29,131 nucleotides of DNA from Bradyrhizobium sp. (GTDB lineage: Bacteria > Pseudomonadota > Alphaproteobacteria > Rhizobiales > Xanthobacteraceae), in contig JAQGKC010000453.1 in assembly GCA_028290305.1 (NCBI GenBank), forward strand, positions 1 through 29,131. Direction: 5' to 3'. The first letter of the stretch is position 1. Each line of letters begins with the position of its first letter. Both the position numbers and the translations under genes were made by a program. This document shows, piece by piece, positions 1 to 7,840 of this stretch. Under the pieces are notes generated by a model. That model was given only the letters and a program-made list of their open reading frames with translations, did no database searches and was not told the origin of the DNA.

Positions 1-1
1 G

Positions 2-376
2 AATGACGAGGGCTGGGCCACGATCTTCGTTGAATGGCTGAAGATCAGTAAGTTGCTCGCCAAAGACGCGATCTTCATTTTCTCGGTAGGCGGCGGCAAT
101 CTTGAAAAAAACATCAGTCCCAATCTCGTGATGGCCTTGCAGCACTCGAAGAAGGTCGGCGCGAAGATCATGGGTGTGGTCGGACGTGACGGCGGTTACA
201 CCGCGCAGGTCGCCGACGCCTGTGTGATCGTGCCGACTGTCAATCCGGAAAACGTCACGCCGCATTCCGAGGCGTTTCAGGCGGTGGTTTGGCATTTGCT
301 GGTCTCGCACCCGAAGCTGAAGGCCAATCAGACCAAGTGGGAATCCGCGGTCGGGACCGTGAGCCCGGCCAGATGA
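2..376 (+). CDS. gmhA: Sedoheptulose 7-phosphate isomerase-like SIS protein, 3' part only
   Basis: The open frame enters from the left edge, so the true start lies outside the window; 124 codons are visible. The sequence has a SIS-domain C-terminal half: a sugar-phosphate loop region (IFSVGGGNLEKNISPN), then GAKIMGVVGRDGGYT, and a VTPHSEAFQAVVWHLL helix. This pattern matches GmhA-type isomerases, which convert sedoheptulose 7-phosphate into heptose 7-phosphate in the cytoplasm for LPS or capsule heptose. The stop codon overlaps the next gene's ATG (ATGA), so the two are translationally coupled. The GmhB-like and transaldolase neighbours support a heptose role. Another SIS sugar isomerase is possible because the N-terminal half is missing. 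Confidence 0.85.
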   Translation, partial: NDEGWATIFVEWLKISKLLAKDAIFIFSVGGGNLEKNISPNLVMALQHSKKVGAKIMGVVGRDGGYTAQVADACVIVPTVNPENVTPHSEAFQAVVWHLLVSHPKLKANQTKWESAVGTVSPAR

Positions 377-921
377 AATCGAGGGCGATCTTTCTGGATC
401 GCGACGGGGTTTTGAATCGTCCGCTGGTTCGCGAGGGCAAGCCGTACCCGCCGGCACGGGTCGAGGATGTCGAGGTCTATCCAGGACTGCGCGAGCAGCT
501 CCAGCGACTGAAGGAACTTGGTTTCGTCCTGATTGTTGTGACGAACCAACCTGACGTGGCACGCGGAACGACGTCGAAACAGATGGTTGAAGAGATCAAC
601 GATTTGATCGCGCGCGAGATAGCTGCAATCGATCGGGTCACGGTGTGCTTCCACGACAATAGCGACGGCTGCAATTGCCGGAAGCCCCGGCCGGGGATGC
701 TGTTGGCCGGAGCCGCCGAATTCGACATCGATCTGGCGCGCAGCTACATGATCGGAGATCGTCGCAACGATATCGAAGCCGGAATCGCCGCCGGAAGCCG
801 GACCATCTTTATCGATCGCGCCTACAGCGAGCCGCCGCCGACACGTTACGACTACAGAGTTTCTTCAACGCATGAAGCTCTGGCAATCATAGAAAGCGAG
901 AGCGAACATGAAAAAAGTTGA
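373..921 (+). CDS. gmhB: HAD-IIIA phosphatase, GmhB-like (heptose bisphosphate phosphatase)
   Basis: A 182-residue protein. The ATG at 373 was chosen because it overlaps the upstream stop and directly precedes the catalytic motif FLDRDGVLN; upstream in-frame starts would run back into the isomerase gene. The HAD motifs are visible: DRDG near residue 9, VVTNQ near residue 57, KPRPGML in the middle and the acidic motif GDRRNDIEAG. A CFH..CNC cluster matches the zinc-binding loop of GmhB. The family removes the 7-phosphate from heptose 1,7-bisphosphate. It overlaps the transaldolase start by 14 bases, which suggests one operon. Histidinol-phosphate phosphatase is a related alternative, made less likely by the GmhA-like neighbour. 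Confidence 0.85.
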   Translation: MKSRAIFLDRDGVLNRPLVREGKPYPPARVEDVEVYPGLREQLQRLKELGFVLIVVTNQPDVARGTTSKQMVEEINDLIAREIAAIDRVTVCFHDNSDGCNCRKPRPGMLLAGAAEFDIDLARSYMIGDRRNDIEAGIAAGSRTIFIDRAYSEPPPTRYDYRVSSTHEALAIIESESEHEKS

Positions 922-1624
922 AGAACTGAGTGTCAAGATATTCGCGGACGGCGCCGACAAGGCGGGCATGTTGGAGATGTATGCAAAGCCGTTCGTAAAG
1001 GGTCTGACCACCAATCCGACCCTTATGCGCAAGGCGGGAATCACCGACTACAAGGCGTTTTCTCTCGACATCCTGAAGGCTATTCCGGATCGTCCGATCT
1101 CGCTCGAAGTGTTCTCCGACGAGTTCACGGACATGGAGCGCCAGGCGCTGGAGATCGCGAGCTGGGGCAAGAATGTCTATGTCAAGATTCCCGTGATGAA
1201 TACCAAGCGGGAAACCAGCTACAAGCTGATCCAAAAGCTGGCTGCCGAGAAGGTCAAGCTGAATGTCACCGCGCTGATGACGTTGACCCAGGTGCGCGAC
1301 GTCGTTGCCGCGCTCGATCCCAACGTGCCGAGCTATGTGTCAGTGTTCGCCGGCCGTGTCGCCGATACCGGCCAGGATCCGCTGCCGATGATGGCGGCGG
1401 CCGTCGAATTGCTGAAGATGGCGCCGGCTTCCGAACTGATTTGGGCGAGCCCGCGCGAACTGCTGAACATCTTCCACGCCGACTCGATCGGATGTCAGGT
1501 CATTACCGTGACCAATGACATCCTGAAGAAGCTCTCGCTGGTCGGAAAGAACCTCGACGACTATTCGCTTGAGACCGTGAAGATGTTCGCGGACGACGCG
1601 ATCGGCGCCGGCTTCAAGCTCTAA
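908..1624 (+). CDS. Short transaldolase / fructose-6-phosphate aldolase family protein
   Basis: A 238-residue class I aldolase-type protein with ATG at 908 and a purine-rich GAGAGCGA just upstream. Visible family motifs are the N-terminal IFADGADKAGM, KGLTTNPTLMRKAG, the VYVKIPV strand carrying the Schiff-base lysine, NVTALMT and YVSVFAGRVADTG. Its length fits the compact TalC/transaldolase group rather than the long TalB group. It overlaps the phosphatase gene, so co-translation is likely. Transaldolases make sedoheptulose 7-phosphate, which is the substrate of the GmhA-type isomerase at the start of this operon; the link is inferred from context. A related aldolase activity cannot be excluded. 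Confidence 0.85.
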   Translation: MKKVEELSVKIFADGADKAGMLEMYAKPFVKGLTTNPTLMRKAGITDYKAFSLDILKAIPDRPISLEVFSDEFTDMERQALEIASWGKNVYVKIPVMNTKRETSYKLIQKLAAEKVKLNVTALMTLTQVRDVVAALDPNVPSYVSVFAGRVADTGQDPLPMMAAAVELLKMAPASELIWASPRELLNIFHADSIGCQVITVTNDILKKLSLVGKNLDDYSLETVKMFADDAIGAGFKL

Positions 1625-1989
1625 GCGGATCGAAGAAGACCAGAGCTCCCGTTATGCGTTGAGCAAAATCGGGGCTCTGTCGGTTTCAGGAGCGTTGGGA
1701 CGCGTTCGCAACGGCTTTCAGCCAAACCGCGTAGGGCTGCGTTAGCCAATACAACCCCTTCATGATGTCCGCCGAGCCTCTCGATGATTCCGGTCCTCCA
1801 GTCGCCATAGGAACCACCTGCCACCACGCGTAAACCGTTGTGCATGATCTGCACGGGCTTGACTACAAACGAAATGACGGTCCCCCAGTCGGGGTTCTTC
1901 GGTAACAGATCGCAATCCCGGCAGGTAACGGCCATGTCGGCGCGCGAGGCTTTATCCAATAAAATGTCCCGCATATTGAAGTCTGACAT
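1621..1989 (-). pseudogene. Chimeric relic: FkbM methyltransferase N-terminus joined to glycosyltransferase tail
   Basis: The first ~78 residues (from MSDFNMRDILLDK) align closely with the start of the intact FkbM methyltransferase at 11646-12554, including CRDCDL, PVQIMHNGLRVVAGG, YG-W and IIERL-GHH. The methyltransferase domain itself is absent. Beyond this, positions 1686-1748 read in another frame as WLTQPYAVWLKAVAN plus a stop, matching the C-terminus of the family 2 glycosyltransferase at 4838-5599. The junction lies around 1749-1762. The relic therefore looks like a deletion product of an ancestral FkbM-glycosyltransferase gene pair. A ribosome site (AGAGG) remains before its ATG, so a short product could still be made. 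It converges on the transaldolase gene and their stop codons overlap. Confidence 0.8.
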
Positions 1990-1997
1990 GTTGCCTC

Positions 1998-2216
1998 TTA
2001 CGCGGGAAAATTAGGTCGACTCCCAATAATAATTAACCGTCCGTGAACAACGGCTAGGGCGTTGATTGAGATTCGATTTTGGGTACGCTGGCGGATTTGA
2101 GATGGCAGGGTTTCGGGGTCTGTGGCAGCGGAAACTTGGAGATTGCCTTTACCCAATGCCGGAACGAACACACCCATATCCATAGGGAGTGGCTTTACAA
2201 CGGCAAACTGCGTCAT
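1998..2216 (-). CDS. Unrecognised short ORF, probably a gene fragment
   Basis: 72 residues from the ATG at 2216. The open frame continues upstream for about 20 more plausible codons to a TAG near 2277, but without a start or good ribosome site. The sequence is soluble, proline-rich at the start, with no signal peptide, membrane segment or motif I recognise. It lies between a small ORF and the FkbM relic, all on the minus strand, so it may be the tail of a decayed gene. No function is assigned. Confidence 0.35.
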   Translation of the reverse strand: MTQFAVVKPLPMDMGVFVPALGKGNLQVSAATDPETLPSQIRQRTQNRISINALAVVHGRLIIIGSRPNFPA

Positions 2217-2294
2217 CGGGTATAATCCAAGAGTGGGAACTTGGACTACCGCTGGCGGCTGTACAGCAGCGCCGTTCTAGAAAAGACGAATTAG

Positions 2295-2492
2295 TTAAAC
2301 CGCCCGCAATGGCGGTAGCTTCCGATTTTTAAGAAGCGCGCTAAGTTTTTGCAGCAACATCACGCTGTCCTCGTGAGACAGTTTTCCGCCTTGCTTAAGA
2401 AATTCATCGAGAAGCAAAGGCCCCTGTTCGTGTGTAAGCTGGCCTCCCTTGTCAACGAAGCGTTGCATCTGTCTTAGATAGAACTTGTCCAT
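2295..2492 (-). CDS. Small protein with two tandem ~20-residue repeats, unknown function
   Basis: 65 residues from an ATG at 2492, with GGCAGG six bases upstream. The body contains two similar units, KGGQLTHEQGPLLLDEF and QGGKLSHEDSVMLLQKL, which predict paired short helices. There is no signal peptide or membrane segment. It starts 23 bases after the stop of the large membrane protein on the same strand, so it is probably in the same transcript. I do not recognise the family; the internal repeat and ribosome site argue that it is real. Confidence 0.5.
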   Translation of the reverse strand: MDKFYLRQMQRFVDKGGQLTHEQGPLLLDEFLKQGGKLSHEDSVMLLQKLSALLKNRKLPPLRAV

Positions 2493-2515
2493 GATCAGCC
2501 TGCCGTCTAATAGCG

Positions 2516-4129
2516 TTAATTCTGATCTACCAATATAATATCTGCCTGAGCTGATCTACGTCGCGTGATCATAATTAGTAATACAAATAACGCTGCCGCT
2601 ATGCTCGAACTTGCCAGAAAGCTGACTGGCTCGTCGCGCCTGAGATAGATTTCCGATGTACCTTTTCGGAGCGAAATCGAAACTAGCCCTTCGTAATTCA
2701 ACGATTTAACAATCTGTCCATTGATAAAAACAGTGAGAAATCTGCTAAATTGGACGGGGAGTACTGCGGGCGTTTCCTCGGGCGCGCTGATCGACGCGGT
2801 TGCAAAATTTCCGCTCGCGTAGATAGATGACCGCTTTACGATCAAAGCATTTTTCAACTCATTTGGAGTGTTCAATTCTACGTAGTCACGGCTATCGGTT
2901 GATGTCATTGAGTCGATGTAGGTGGTAGGAATGACGGTTTTTGGCACCCACCAAAAGCTATAAACCTGAAGAGCGAACAACATTCCGAAGACCCCATAGG
3001 TCAGTACGCCAGAAAAACGGCGAGCGGCCGCCATCGCCAATCCTGATGTTATGACCCCGAACGTCGTAGCGAATAGCAATAATCGATAGGGGTATTGGAT
3101 CGCAGTAAGTTGCACGGGCAAGAATGCCCATACCCGAACCACGCCCAATAACGAGCATGCAAAGAGCGTAGCCAGCAAGGTTGCCAGAGCTACGGCAAAG
3201 ATAGTCGTTGTTCGAAAGCAGATCAGCCCTGCGGCCACACCAACAACGACGACGGGTCCAAGTTGAAGGCTAAAGCTGCTGTACTGTGGCGATAGAGAAG
3301 CGTCGGTATAAGTCAGTGGCCAGAGAACATTTAGATTTTCCGTTAGATATTGGAAACCGACAGTTTTAGCTGATTCCAAGATAGCGAGATCGCTGCCCAG
3401 TAGCATGGTGTTCGCCCAATAAGGCGCGGTCAGCGAAAGCGCCGATAGCAAGCAGAGGATGAGCTGCGGAGATATTCGGATGATGTTCATCCATCCGAAT
3501 ACCACCAGGCCGATTAGAGTGAGCCAAACTAGCGTCCACGGGAAAAATATTTTGTGGCAGGCGATGAGAAGTGCCGAGGTCAAAATCAAGCCGAGGGCGT
3601 TCTTAACCGCGGGTTCAGAGCAAAACCTGATGAAAAACCAGATCACCCATGGGATCGCAGCCCATGCGGTGAGTTCGGCATAGGCGCCGCGAGTAAATAC
3701 ATCGGTCAGAAAATAGGGAGAGAACGGCAGCGTCGATGCGGCTAGACCCGACGAAACGGGATCGCCGCCGAGTTGCCGGATTGTCGCGTATATGCCGAGT
3801 GTCGTCAGTAGAGCGATGGTTGCGATTGAAACCAGGATGGTTGTGTAGGGAGCTAGCCCGATCGCGATCTGGACCAGTCCGGCTGCACCATAGAAGATCG
3901 AAGTGTAGTAGAGAAATATAGGCTGCAGGACGACATCGAAGTCGTTGGTGTATCTGAGCGGAAAGTCGCCATTCAATAGGCCGCGCTGGGCGCTAATCGC
4001 CATTCTCGCCGCATGTGGGACCTCACCACAATTGTAGAATAGATTTCCTGAGATAGGAATAAGACCGGCCGCTATGAAAACGCAGACGGCGAATAGGCAA
4101 ATCGCAACACCACTAAATTCAGATTTCAC
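2516..4129 (-). CDS. Large polytopic membrane protein, PTPS-related/YfhO-like glycan family
   Basis: A 537-residue integral membrane protein starting at a GTG. It has about ten or more hydrophobic segments and a C-terminal periplasmic-type stretch closed by a last membrane helix (residues ~505-525). The second loop carries SPYFLTDVFTRGAYAELTAWAAIPW, a pattern like that of membrane proteins grouped with PTPS-related and YfhO-type putative glycosyltransferases. Such proteins are thought to transfer sugars from lipid carriers at the outer face of the inner membrane. The family placement rests on topology and this loop, so the activity is tentative. It heads a minus-strand run with the two small ORFs and the FkbM relic. 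Confidence 0.6.
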   Translation of the reverse strand: MKSEFSGVAICLFAVCVFIAAGLIPISGNLFYNCGEVPHAARMAISAQRGLLNGDFPLRYTNDFDVVLQPIFLYYTSIFYGAAGLVQIAIGLAPYTTILVSIATIALLTTLGIYATIRQLGGDPVSSGLAASTLPFSPYFLTDVFTRGAYAELTAWAAIPWVIWFFIRFCSEPAVKNALGLILTSALLIACHKIFFPWTLVWLTLIGLVVFGWMNIIRISPQLILCLLSALSLTAPYWANTMLLGSDLAILESAKTVGFQYLTENLNVLWPLTYTDASLSPQYSSFSLQLGPVVVVGVAAGLICFRTTTIFAVALATLLATLFACSLLGVVRVWAFLPVQLTAIQYPYRLLLFATTFGVITSGLAMAAARRFSGVLTYGVFGMLFALQVYSFWWVPKTVIPTTYIDSMTSTDSRDYVELNTPNELKNALIVKRSSIYASGNFATASISAPEETPAVLPVQFSRFLTVFINGQIVKSLNYEGLVSISLRKGTSEIYLRRDEPVSFLASSSIAAALFVLLIMITRRRSAQADIILVDQN

Positions 4130-4280
4130 CAGAATACCCGTGGGATTAAATCTACCAATGCTTATCGAGAATATCGCGGTCGCGCTCTTGAGTGGATTTT
4201 CTCCGATACTGCCACCTGCCGTCCTCGCCTAACCGTCTCCATCCCGACCGGTGATAATGCCAAGTTCCGTCCCGAATCGC

Positions 4281-4358
4281 CTACCAATCCCCAATGTTCA
4301 TGAAAAGAACGCCACCGGCCACGATGGCAAGAAAAGCGATTGCGATTGCAGGGGTCAT
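4281..4358 (-). CDS. Tiny hydrophobic membrane-peptide ORF (25 residues)
   Basis: An ATG at 4358 is preceded by GGAG at an eight-base spacing. It encodes a 25-residue peptide, MTPAIAIAFLAIVAGGVLF then MNIGDW, that is a single membrane helix with a short tail. The shared structured element at 4403-4471 lies about 45 bases upstream on the coding strand. The same arrangement recurs at 24307-24423, which supports it being real. Size and hydrophobicity resemble phage-borne small membrane proteins or type I toxins, but no function can be assigned. Confidence 0.4.
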   Translation of the reverse strand: MTPAIAIAFLAIVAGGVLFMNIGDW

Positions 4359-4402
4359 TGGACGGGCTCCGTGGGGTCGAACCTATCCGTACAACCTGAC
4401 CG

Positions 4403-4471
4403 CGTAAAGCCGTCACCCCTCGAAAAAACATCAATTCCCCCCTGCCAAGGTTGTCTCCAGGCGGCCTTTTT
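4403..4471. repeat. Structured element, copy A
   Basis: This stretch shares CGTAAAGCC (4403-4411), CGAAAAAACATCA (4421-4433) and a terminal T-run (4467-4471) with 24492-24558, at nearly the same spacings. AAAGCC can pair with GGCCTTT at the other end, with a bulge. T-runs occur on both strands (TTTTT on plus, TTTTTTCG on minus), which suggests a bidirectional terminator or a structured leader. Each copy sits 5' of a tiny membrane ORF on the minus strand. Confidence 0.5.
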
Positions 4472-4541
4472 ATTGGACAAGTCCGAATGATCGATCCGAC
4501 CACCACTAATCGCGGCCTAGCGGTCCCCACTCGCGGCTCAG

Positions 4542-4836
4542 GTGCATCTGTCTCGACCGGCATCTCTCATACCGGAGAGAAACCAGATCGTCTGTGCGCT
4601 ACGGTTTTTCCACGGTGTCGCGCTCGGCGAGGCGCTCTTCTCTGAGCGCATTAGCTACGCGCGGGAGCCCTCAATCTTGGTGGTCGTGCCGCAATCGTCG
4701 CTATCCGAAGTGTCAGGGGAACGCCCGAGCAGTACGGCTTGCCGCTCGAGAAGCAGACCTGCTTCCGGATTCCCATTTCGACGTCGTCTTTACACCCCCC
4801 GCACCGATCGCCTTCCAGAATAAGGCCGTCGGCTAG
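4542..4836 (+). pseudogene. IS91-family transposase relic (zinc-finger region)
   Basis: The clear part, at about 4680-4836, reads SCRNRRYPKCQGNARAV, then LAAREADLLP, HFDVVFTPPAPIA and QNKAV. This matches the N-terminal zinc-binding region of IS91-type Y2 transposases, in which SCRNRHCPKCQ and a VVFT motif are typical. The upstream part (HLSRP..., 4542 on) fits the preceding transposase segment in another frame, so there is at least one frameshift. The tyrosine catalytic domain is missing. The relic stops right at the 3' end of the glycosyltransferase gene at 4838. Confidence 0.75.
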
Positions 4837-4837
4837 A

Positions 4838-5599
4838 CTAGGAGGCATGCAATCGGTTGGCGACGGCTTTCAGCCATACCGCGTAGGGCTGCGCCAGCCA
4901 CCACTTCAGCGGCACGTGTCCATGATATTTGCGGACGATTGCCATGGCTTCGCGGTAGTGCAACTGCCGCTGGGTGTTGGTCTTGGTGTCCGCGTGGTCG
5001 CGATTGAGCGCGACAAATTCATCGACGAATTCCAGCGGCGCAAAATTCTTGTACAGCCGCCACCACAGATCGTAGTCGATCGCCATCCGCAGGCTGTCGT
5101 CGAGGCCGCCAACGGCTTCCCATGCGCTGCGTCTCATCAACGTTCCCGGCTGCGAGATGATGCACCGCAAGGCGAGGCGGCGTTCGCTGAACGGCTCGAC
5201 CCACATCGGCTGCTTCGCCCCCGTTGCCTCGACGTAATTCCACACCTTGCCATAAGCTGCCGGCGCGTCCGGCTGTCGCTCCAGCGCATCTACCAAGCGT
5301 TTCAGTCCGCCGCCGAGCAGCGTGTCGTCGCTGTTGAGCCAGGCGACATAGGGTGCACGGCCCCTGGTGATGCCTTCGTTAATGGCCGCAGCCTGGCCGC
5401 GATCGGAGTGGCTGCGCCAGCCGGCGAGCCGGCTTTCGAATGACTTGATGACATCGACTGACCCGTCGGTCGATCCAGCATCGGCAACGAAGACTTCAAC
5501 CGACATGTCCTGGTCAAAAATGGAAGTCAGGGCATCCTGGAGGAAGCGACCTTGATTGTAGGAAGGGACTGCGATCGTGACGATGGGCGGTGTCGCCAT
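4838..5599 (-). CDS. Family 2 glycosyltransferase
   Basis: 253 residues from the ATG at 5599, which follows the upstream stop codon by two bases; a longer in-frame reading would overlap the GDP-fucose synthase gene. It has a GT-A fold signature: VTIAVPSYNQGRFLQDAL at the start, VADAGSTDGS, SDRGQAAAINEGI, and WLNSDD as the DxD-type metal site, followed by QPGTLMRRSAW and DYDLWWRL. It transfers a sugar from a nucleotide donor, probably GDP- or dTDP-linked, to a growing polysaccharide at the cytoplasmic membrane face. It is the last gene of a four-gene minus-strand cluster. A near-identical tail sequence survives as a relic at 1686-1748. Confidence 0.85.
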   Translation of the reverse strand: MATPPIVTIAVPSYNQGRFLQDALTSIFDQDMSVEVFVADAGSTDGSVDVIKSFESRLAGWRSHSDRGQAAAINEGITRGRAPYVAWLNSDDTLLGGGLKRLVDALERQPDAPAAYGKVWNYVEATGAKQPMWVEPFSERRLALRCIISQPGTLMRRSAWEAVGGLDDSLRMAIDYDLWWRLYKNFAPLEFVDEFVALNRDHADTKTNTQRQLHYREAMAIVRKYHGHVPLKWWLAQPYAVWLKAVANRLHAS

Positions 5600-5601
5600 C
5601 G

Positions 5602-6561
5602 TCAGCGCCTTAGGCTCGCTAGGAAATCGGAGTAGGCAAGGCCCAGCCCATCGCGAAGACCGACCTTTGGTCGCCAACCCAGGCTTTTCATGCGCCCGAC
5701 ATCCATCAGCTTGCGGGGCGTTCCGTCCGGCTTGGTGGTGTCGAAGGCGATGCGTCCCTGATAACCGACGACCTCGCCGATGGTTTTGGCGAGATCCCGA
5801 ATCGAGAGGTCCTCGCCGGTGCCGATATTGATGTGCGACAGCATAGGCTGGGTATTGCGCGCGTAGCTGTCCGGATCAAGCTCCATGATGTGCAGACAGG
5901 CCTCCGCCATGTCGTCCACATAAAGGAATTCGCGCATTGGTGCGCCCGTTCCCCAGATCAGCACTTCAGGGGCGGCGTTCTGCTTCGCCTCATGAAACCG
6001 CCGGATCAGGCCGGGAATGACGTGGCTGTTTTCGGAGTGATAGTTGTCTCCCGGCCCGTAAAGGTTGGTGGGCATCACGCTGCGGTAGTCGGTCCCGTAT
6101 TGGCGATTATAGGATTCGCAGATCTTGACGCCTGCGATCTTCGCAATGGCATAGGGTTCGTTGGTGGGCTCCAGCACGCCCGTCAGCAGCATGTTTTCCG
6201 CCATCGGCTGCGGCGCTAGTCGCGGGTAGATGCAGCTTGACCCTAGAAACAGCAGTTTCTTGACGCCGGCTCGCCACGCTTCATGGACGACGTTGGCCTC
6301 GACCATCAGGTTCTCGTAGATGAATTCAGCTGGATAGTTGTTGTTGGCGAGAATGCCACCGACCTTCGCTGCGGCCATGTACACTTGGTCGATCCGCTCT
6401 TTGGCAAAGAACGTCTTGACGTCGGCTTGCTGCACGAGGTCGAGTTCGTCGTGGGCGCGGACGACGATATTCGCATAACCGTGCTCTTGTAGCTTGCGCA
6501 CGATTGCTGAACCAACCATTCCGCGGTGACCGGCGACGAAAATCCTGTCGTTCTTGGACAT
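5602..6561 (-). CDS. fcl: GDP-L-fucose synthase
   Basis: A 319-residue extended short-chain dehydrogenase. It shows the NADP-binding [11 protein letters not shown] motif near residue 11, AAAKVGGI, the LGSSCIYP catalytic serine region and YAIAK (YxxxK), then [11 protein letters not shown]. These are diagnostic of GDP-L-fucose synthase (WcaG/Fcl), which epimerises and reduces GDP-4-keto-6-deoxymannose to GDP-L-fucose. The upstream dehydratase at 7841-8899 would supply its substrate. It starts four bases after the family 4 glycosyltransferase stop and ends two bases before the family 2 glycosyltransferase start, so the three are a tight operon. Confidence 0.93.
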   Translation of the reverse strand: MSKNDRIFVAGHRGMVGSAIVRKLQEHGYANIVVRAHDELDLVQQADVKTFFAKERIDQVYMAAAKVGGILANNNYPAEFIYENLMVEANVVHEAWRAGVKKLLFLGSSCIYPRLAPQPMAENMLLTGVLEPTNEPYAIAKIAGVKICESYNRQYGTDYRSVMPTNLYGPGDNYHSENSHVIPGLIRRFHEAKQNAAPEVLIWGTGAPMREFLYVDDMAEACLHIMELDPDSYARNTQPMLSHINIGTGEDLSIRDLAKTIGEVVGYQGRIAFDTTKPDGTPRKLMDVGRMKSLGWRPKVGLRDGLGLAYSDFLASLRR

Positions 6562-6565
6562 CAGC

Positions 6566-7768
6566 CTACATTCTCGACTCGAGCGGATCGCTCATATGGG
6601 ACCTGGTTTGGCTCATGCTCGCCCGCTTCGGCGAACGCGTGGCTTCTTCGTAGATCGCAAGCATCGAGGCGGCGCTGCGTTCCCAATTGAAGTTCTTCGC
6701 GCGCGCTCGTGCGGCGATACCCAGTCGATGTCGTTTGTCCTGATCCGATACGACGTCGAGCATGGCTTGTGTCCAGGCCTCCGGATCGTGCGGCGTGAGC
6801 AGGATGGCGGCGTCGCCCGCCACCTCTGGCATCGAGGTCGCGTTCGAGGATAATGTTGGCGCGCCGAACTGCATGCCCTCCAGCACCGGCAATCCGAACC
6901 CCTCGAACACGGATGGATAAAGGCTGGCATAGCAATTGCGATACAACCAGATCAACTCGTTGTCGGTGATATAGCCAGTCAGGATGACACAGTTGGAAAT
7001 TCCGAGTTTCGCTAGATATCCGTGAAAATCGTCCATGAGCCAGCCTTTGCCGCCGGCCAGCACCAGCGGGATCGGGCGTCCGCCGGCCTCAAGATATCGC
7101 GCATAGGCCTGTACCAGCAGCCGTTGGTTTTTTCGAGGTTCGATCGTGCCCACGCTTAGCCAGAATTCGCCGGCGCCGAAGCGCTTCATTGCGGCAGGCG
7201 GCGAACCCTGCTGCTGAGTTGAATCATCGAAGCGAGAGCAGGGATAGACGACGCGCACGCGGTCGCTTGGGAAATGCGGAAAGAGCTTGAGATAGTGCCC
7301 GCGGGAACATTCTGATATGGCCACCACCCAGTCGGCCGTCACGGACGAACGGAACACACCGTCGAAGCATCCGATACGGTTGGCCTCGGTGGTCCAGTCG
7401 GGATTGACCGCGAAGCCAATATCATAAAGCGTGTAGATCAGCCGGCTGGAGGCGACCTGAACCGGCGTCCAGAAATTGTTAGAATGGACGATGTCGGGAT
7501 GTCCGAGGGCTCCGTCCAGGTCGGACTGATTCCAGAACGCGCGCGCAGTCTCCCGCGTTAGGTGACGCGGGCCGTAGCTCACATGCTCGCCTAGATATGG
7601 ATTCGAGAGGGGCATCTTTGCGTCAAAGAAGAAGTCTCCAAAGCTTGGATAGAGCCTATAGTGGTGCTGCGGAGCGATCGTGAGCATGGCGTTGATCATC
7701 GCGTGGGCGTAATATCCACAACCCGCCTTTCCTGAACCCGTCTGGGAAATGTCGAAGTCGATGTTCAT
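6566..7768 (-). CDS. Family 4 (GT-B) glycosyltransferase
   Basis: A 400-residue protein with a GT-B layout: an N-terminal acceptor half beginning [19 protein letters not shown], and a donor-binding half with [26 protein letters not shown] and the EX7E motif in [12 protein letters not shown]. These features fit retaining GT4 enzymes, often mannosyl- or other GDP-sugar transferases. The start at 7768 has a purine-rich GAGAGAG upstream. It lies between the GDP-mannose dehydratase (72-base gap) and GDP-fucose synthase (four-base gap), so it probably uses a GDP-sugar made by these neighbours. Donor and linkage cannot be read from the sequence. Confidence 0.88.
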   Translation of the reverse strand: MNIDFDISQTGSGKAGCGYYAHAMINAMLTIAPQHHYRLYPSFGDFFFDAKMPLSNPYLGEHVSYGPRHLTRETARAFWNQSDLDGALGHPDIVHSNNFWTPVQVASSRLIYTLYDIGFAVNPDWTTEANRIGCFDGVFRSSVTADWVVAISECSRGHYLKLFPHFPSDRVRVVYPCSRFDDSTQQQGSPPAAMKRFGAGEFWLSVGTIEPRKNQRLLVQAYARYLEAGGRPIPLVLAGGKGWLMDDFHGYLAKLGISNCVILTGYITDNELIWLYRNCYASLYPSVFEGFGLPVLEGMQFGAPTLSSNATSMPEVAGDAAILLTPHDPEAWTQAMLDVVSDQDKRHRLGIAARARAKNFNWERSAASMLAIYEEATRSPKRASMSQTRSHMSDPLESRM

Positions 7769-7840
7769 GCAACAGCTCTCTCACAGTGTCTGCTCAAGAT
7801 CCAGGTTCGATGAGTTGCAGTGCCCCCGCGCAGCGTTCTG

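Noticed and set aside
289..372. Longer start for the HAD phosphatase at 289
   Set aside because: It would overlap the isomerase gene by almost 90 bases, and the catalytic FLDRDGV motif directly follows the ATG at 373.
1622..1680. Possible terminator after the transaldolase (AGAGC...GCTCT)
   Set aside because: The loop is about 21 bases and there is no T-run, so support is too weak.
4739..5443. 234-codon plus-strand frame
   Set aside because: It lies antisense to the family 2 glycosyltransferase and has no protein family features; it is a high-GC mirror frame.
5833..6219. 128-codon plus-strand frame
   Set aside because: Antisense to the GDP-fucose synthase gene, whose motifs are unambiguous.
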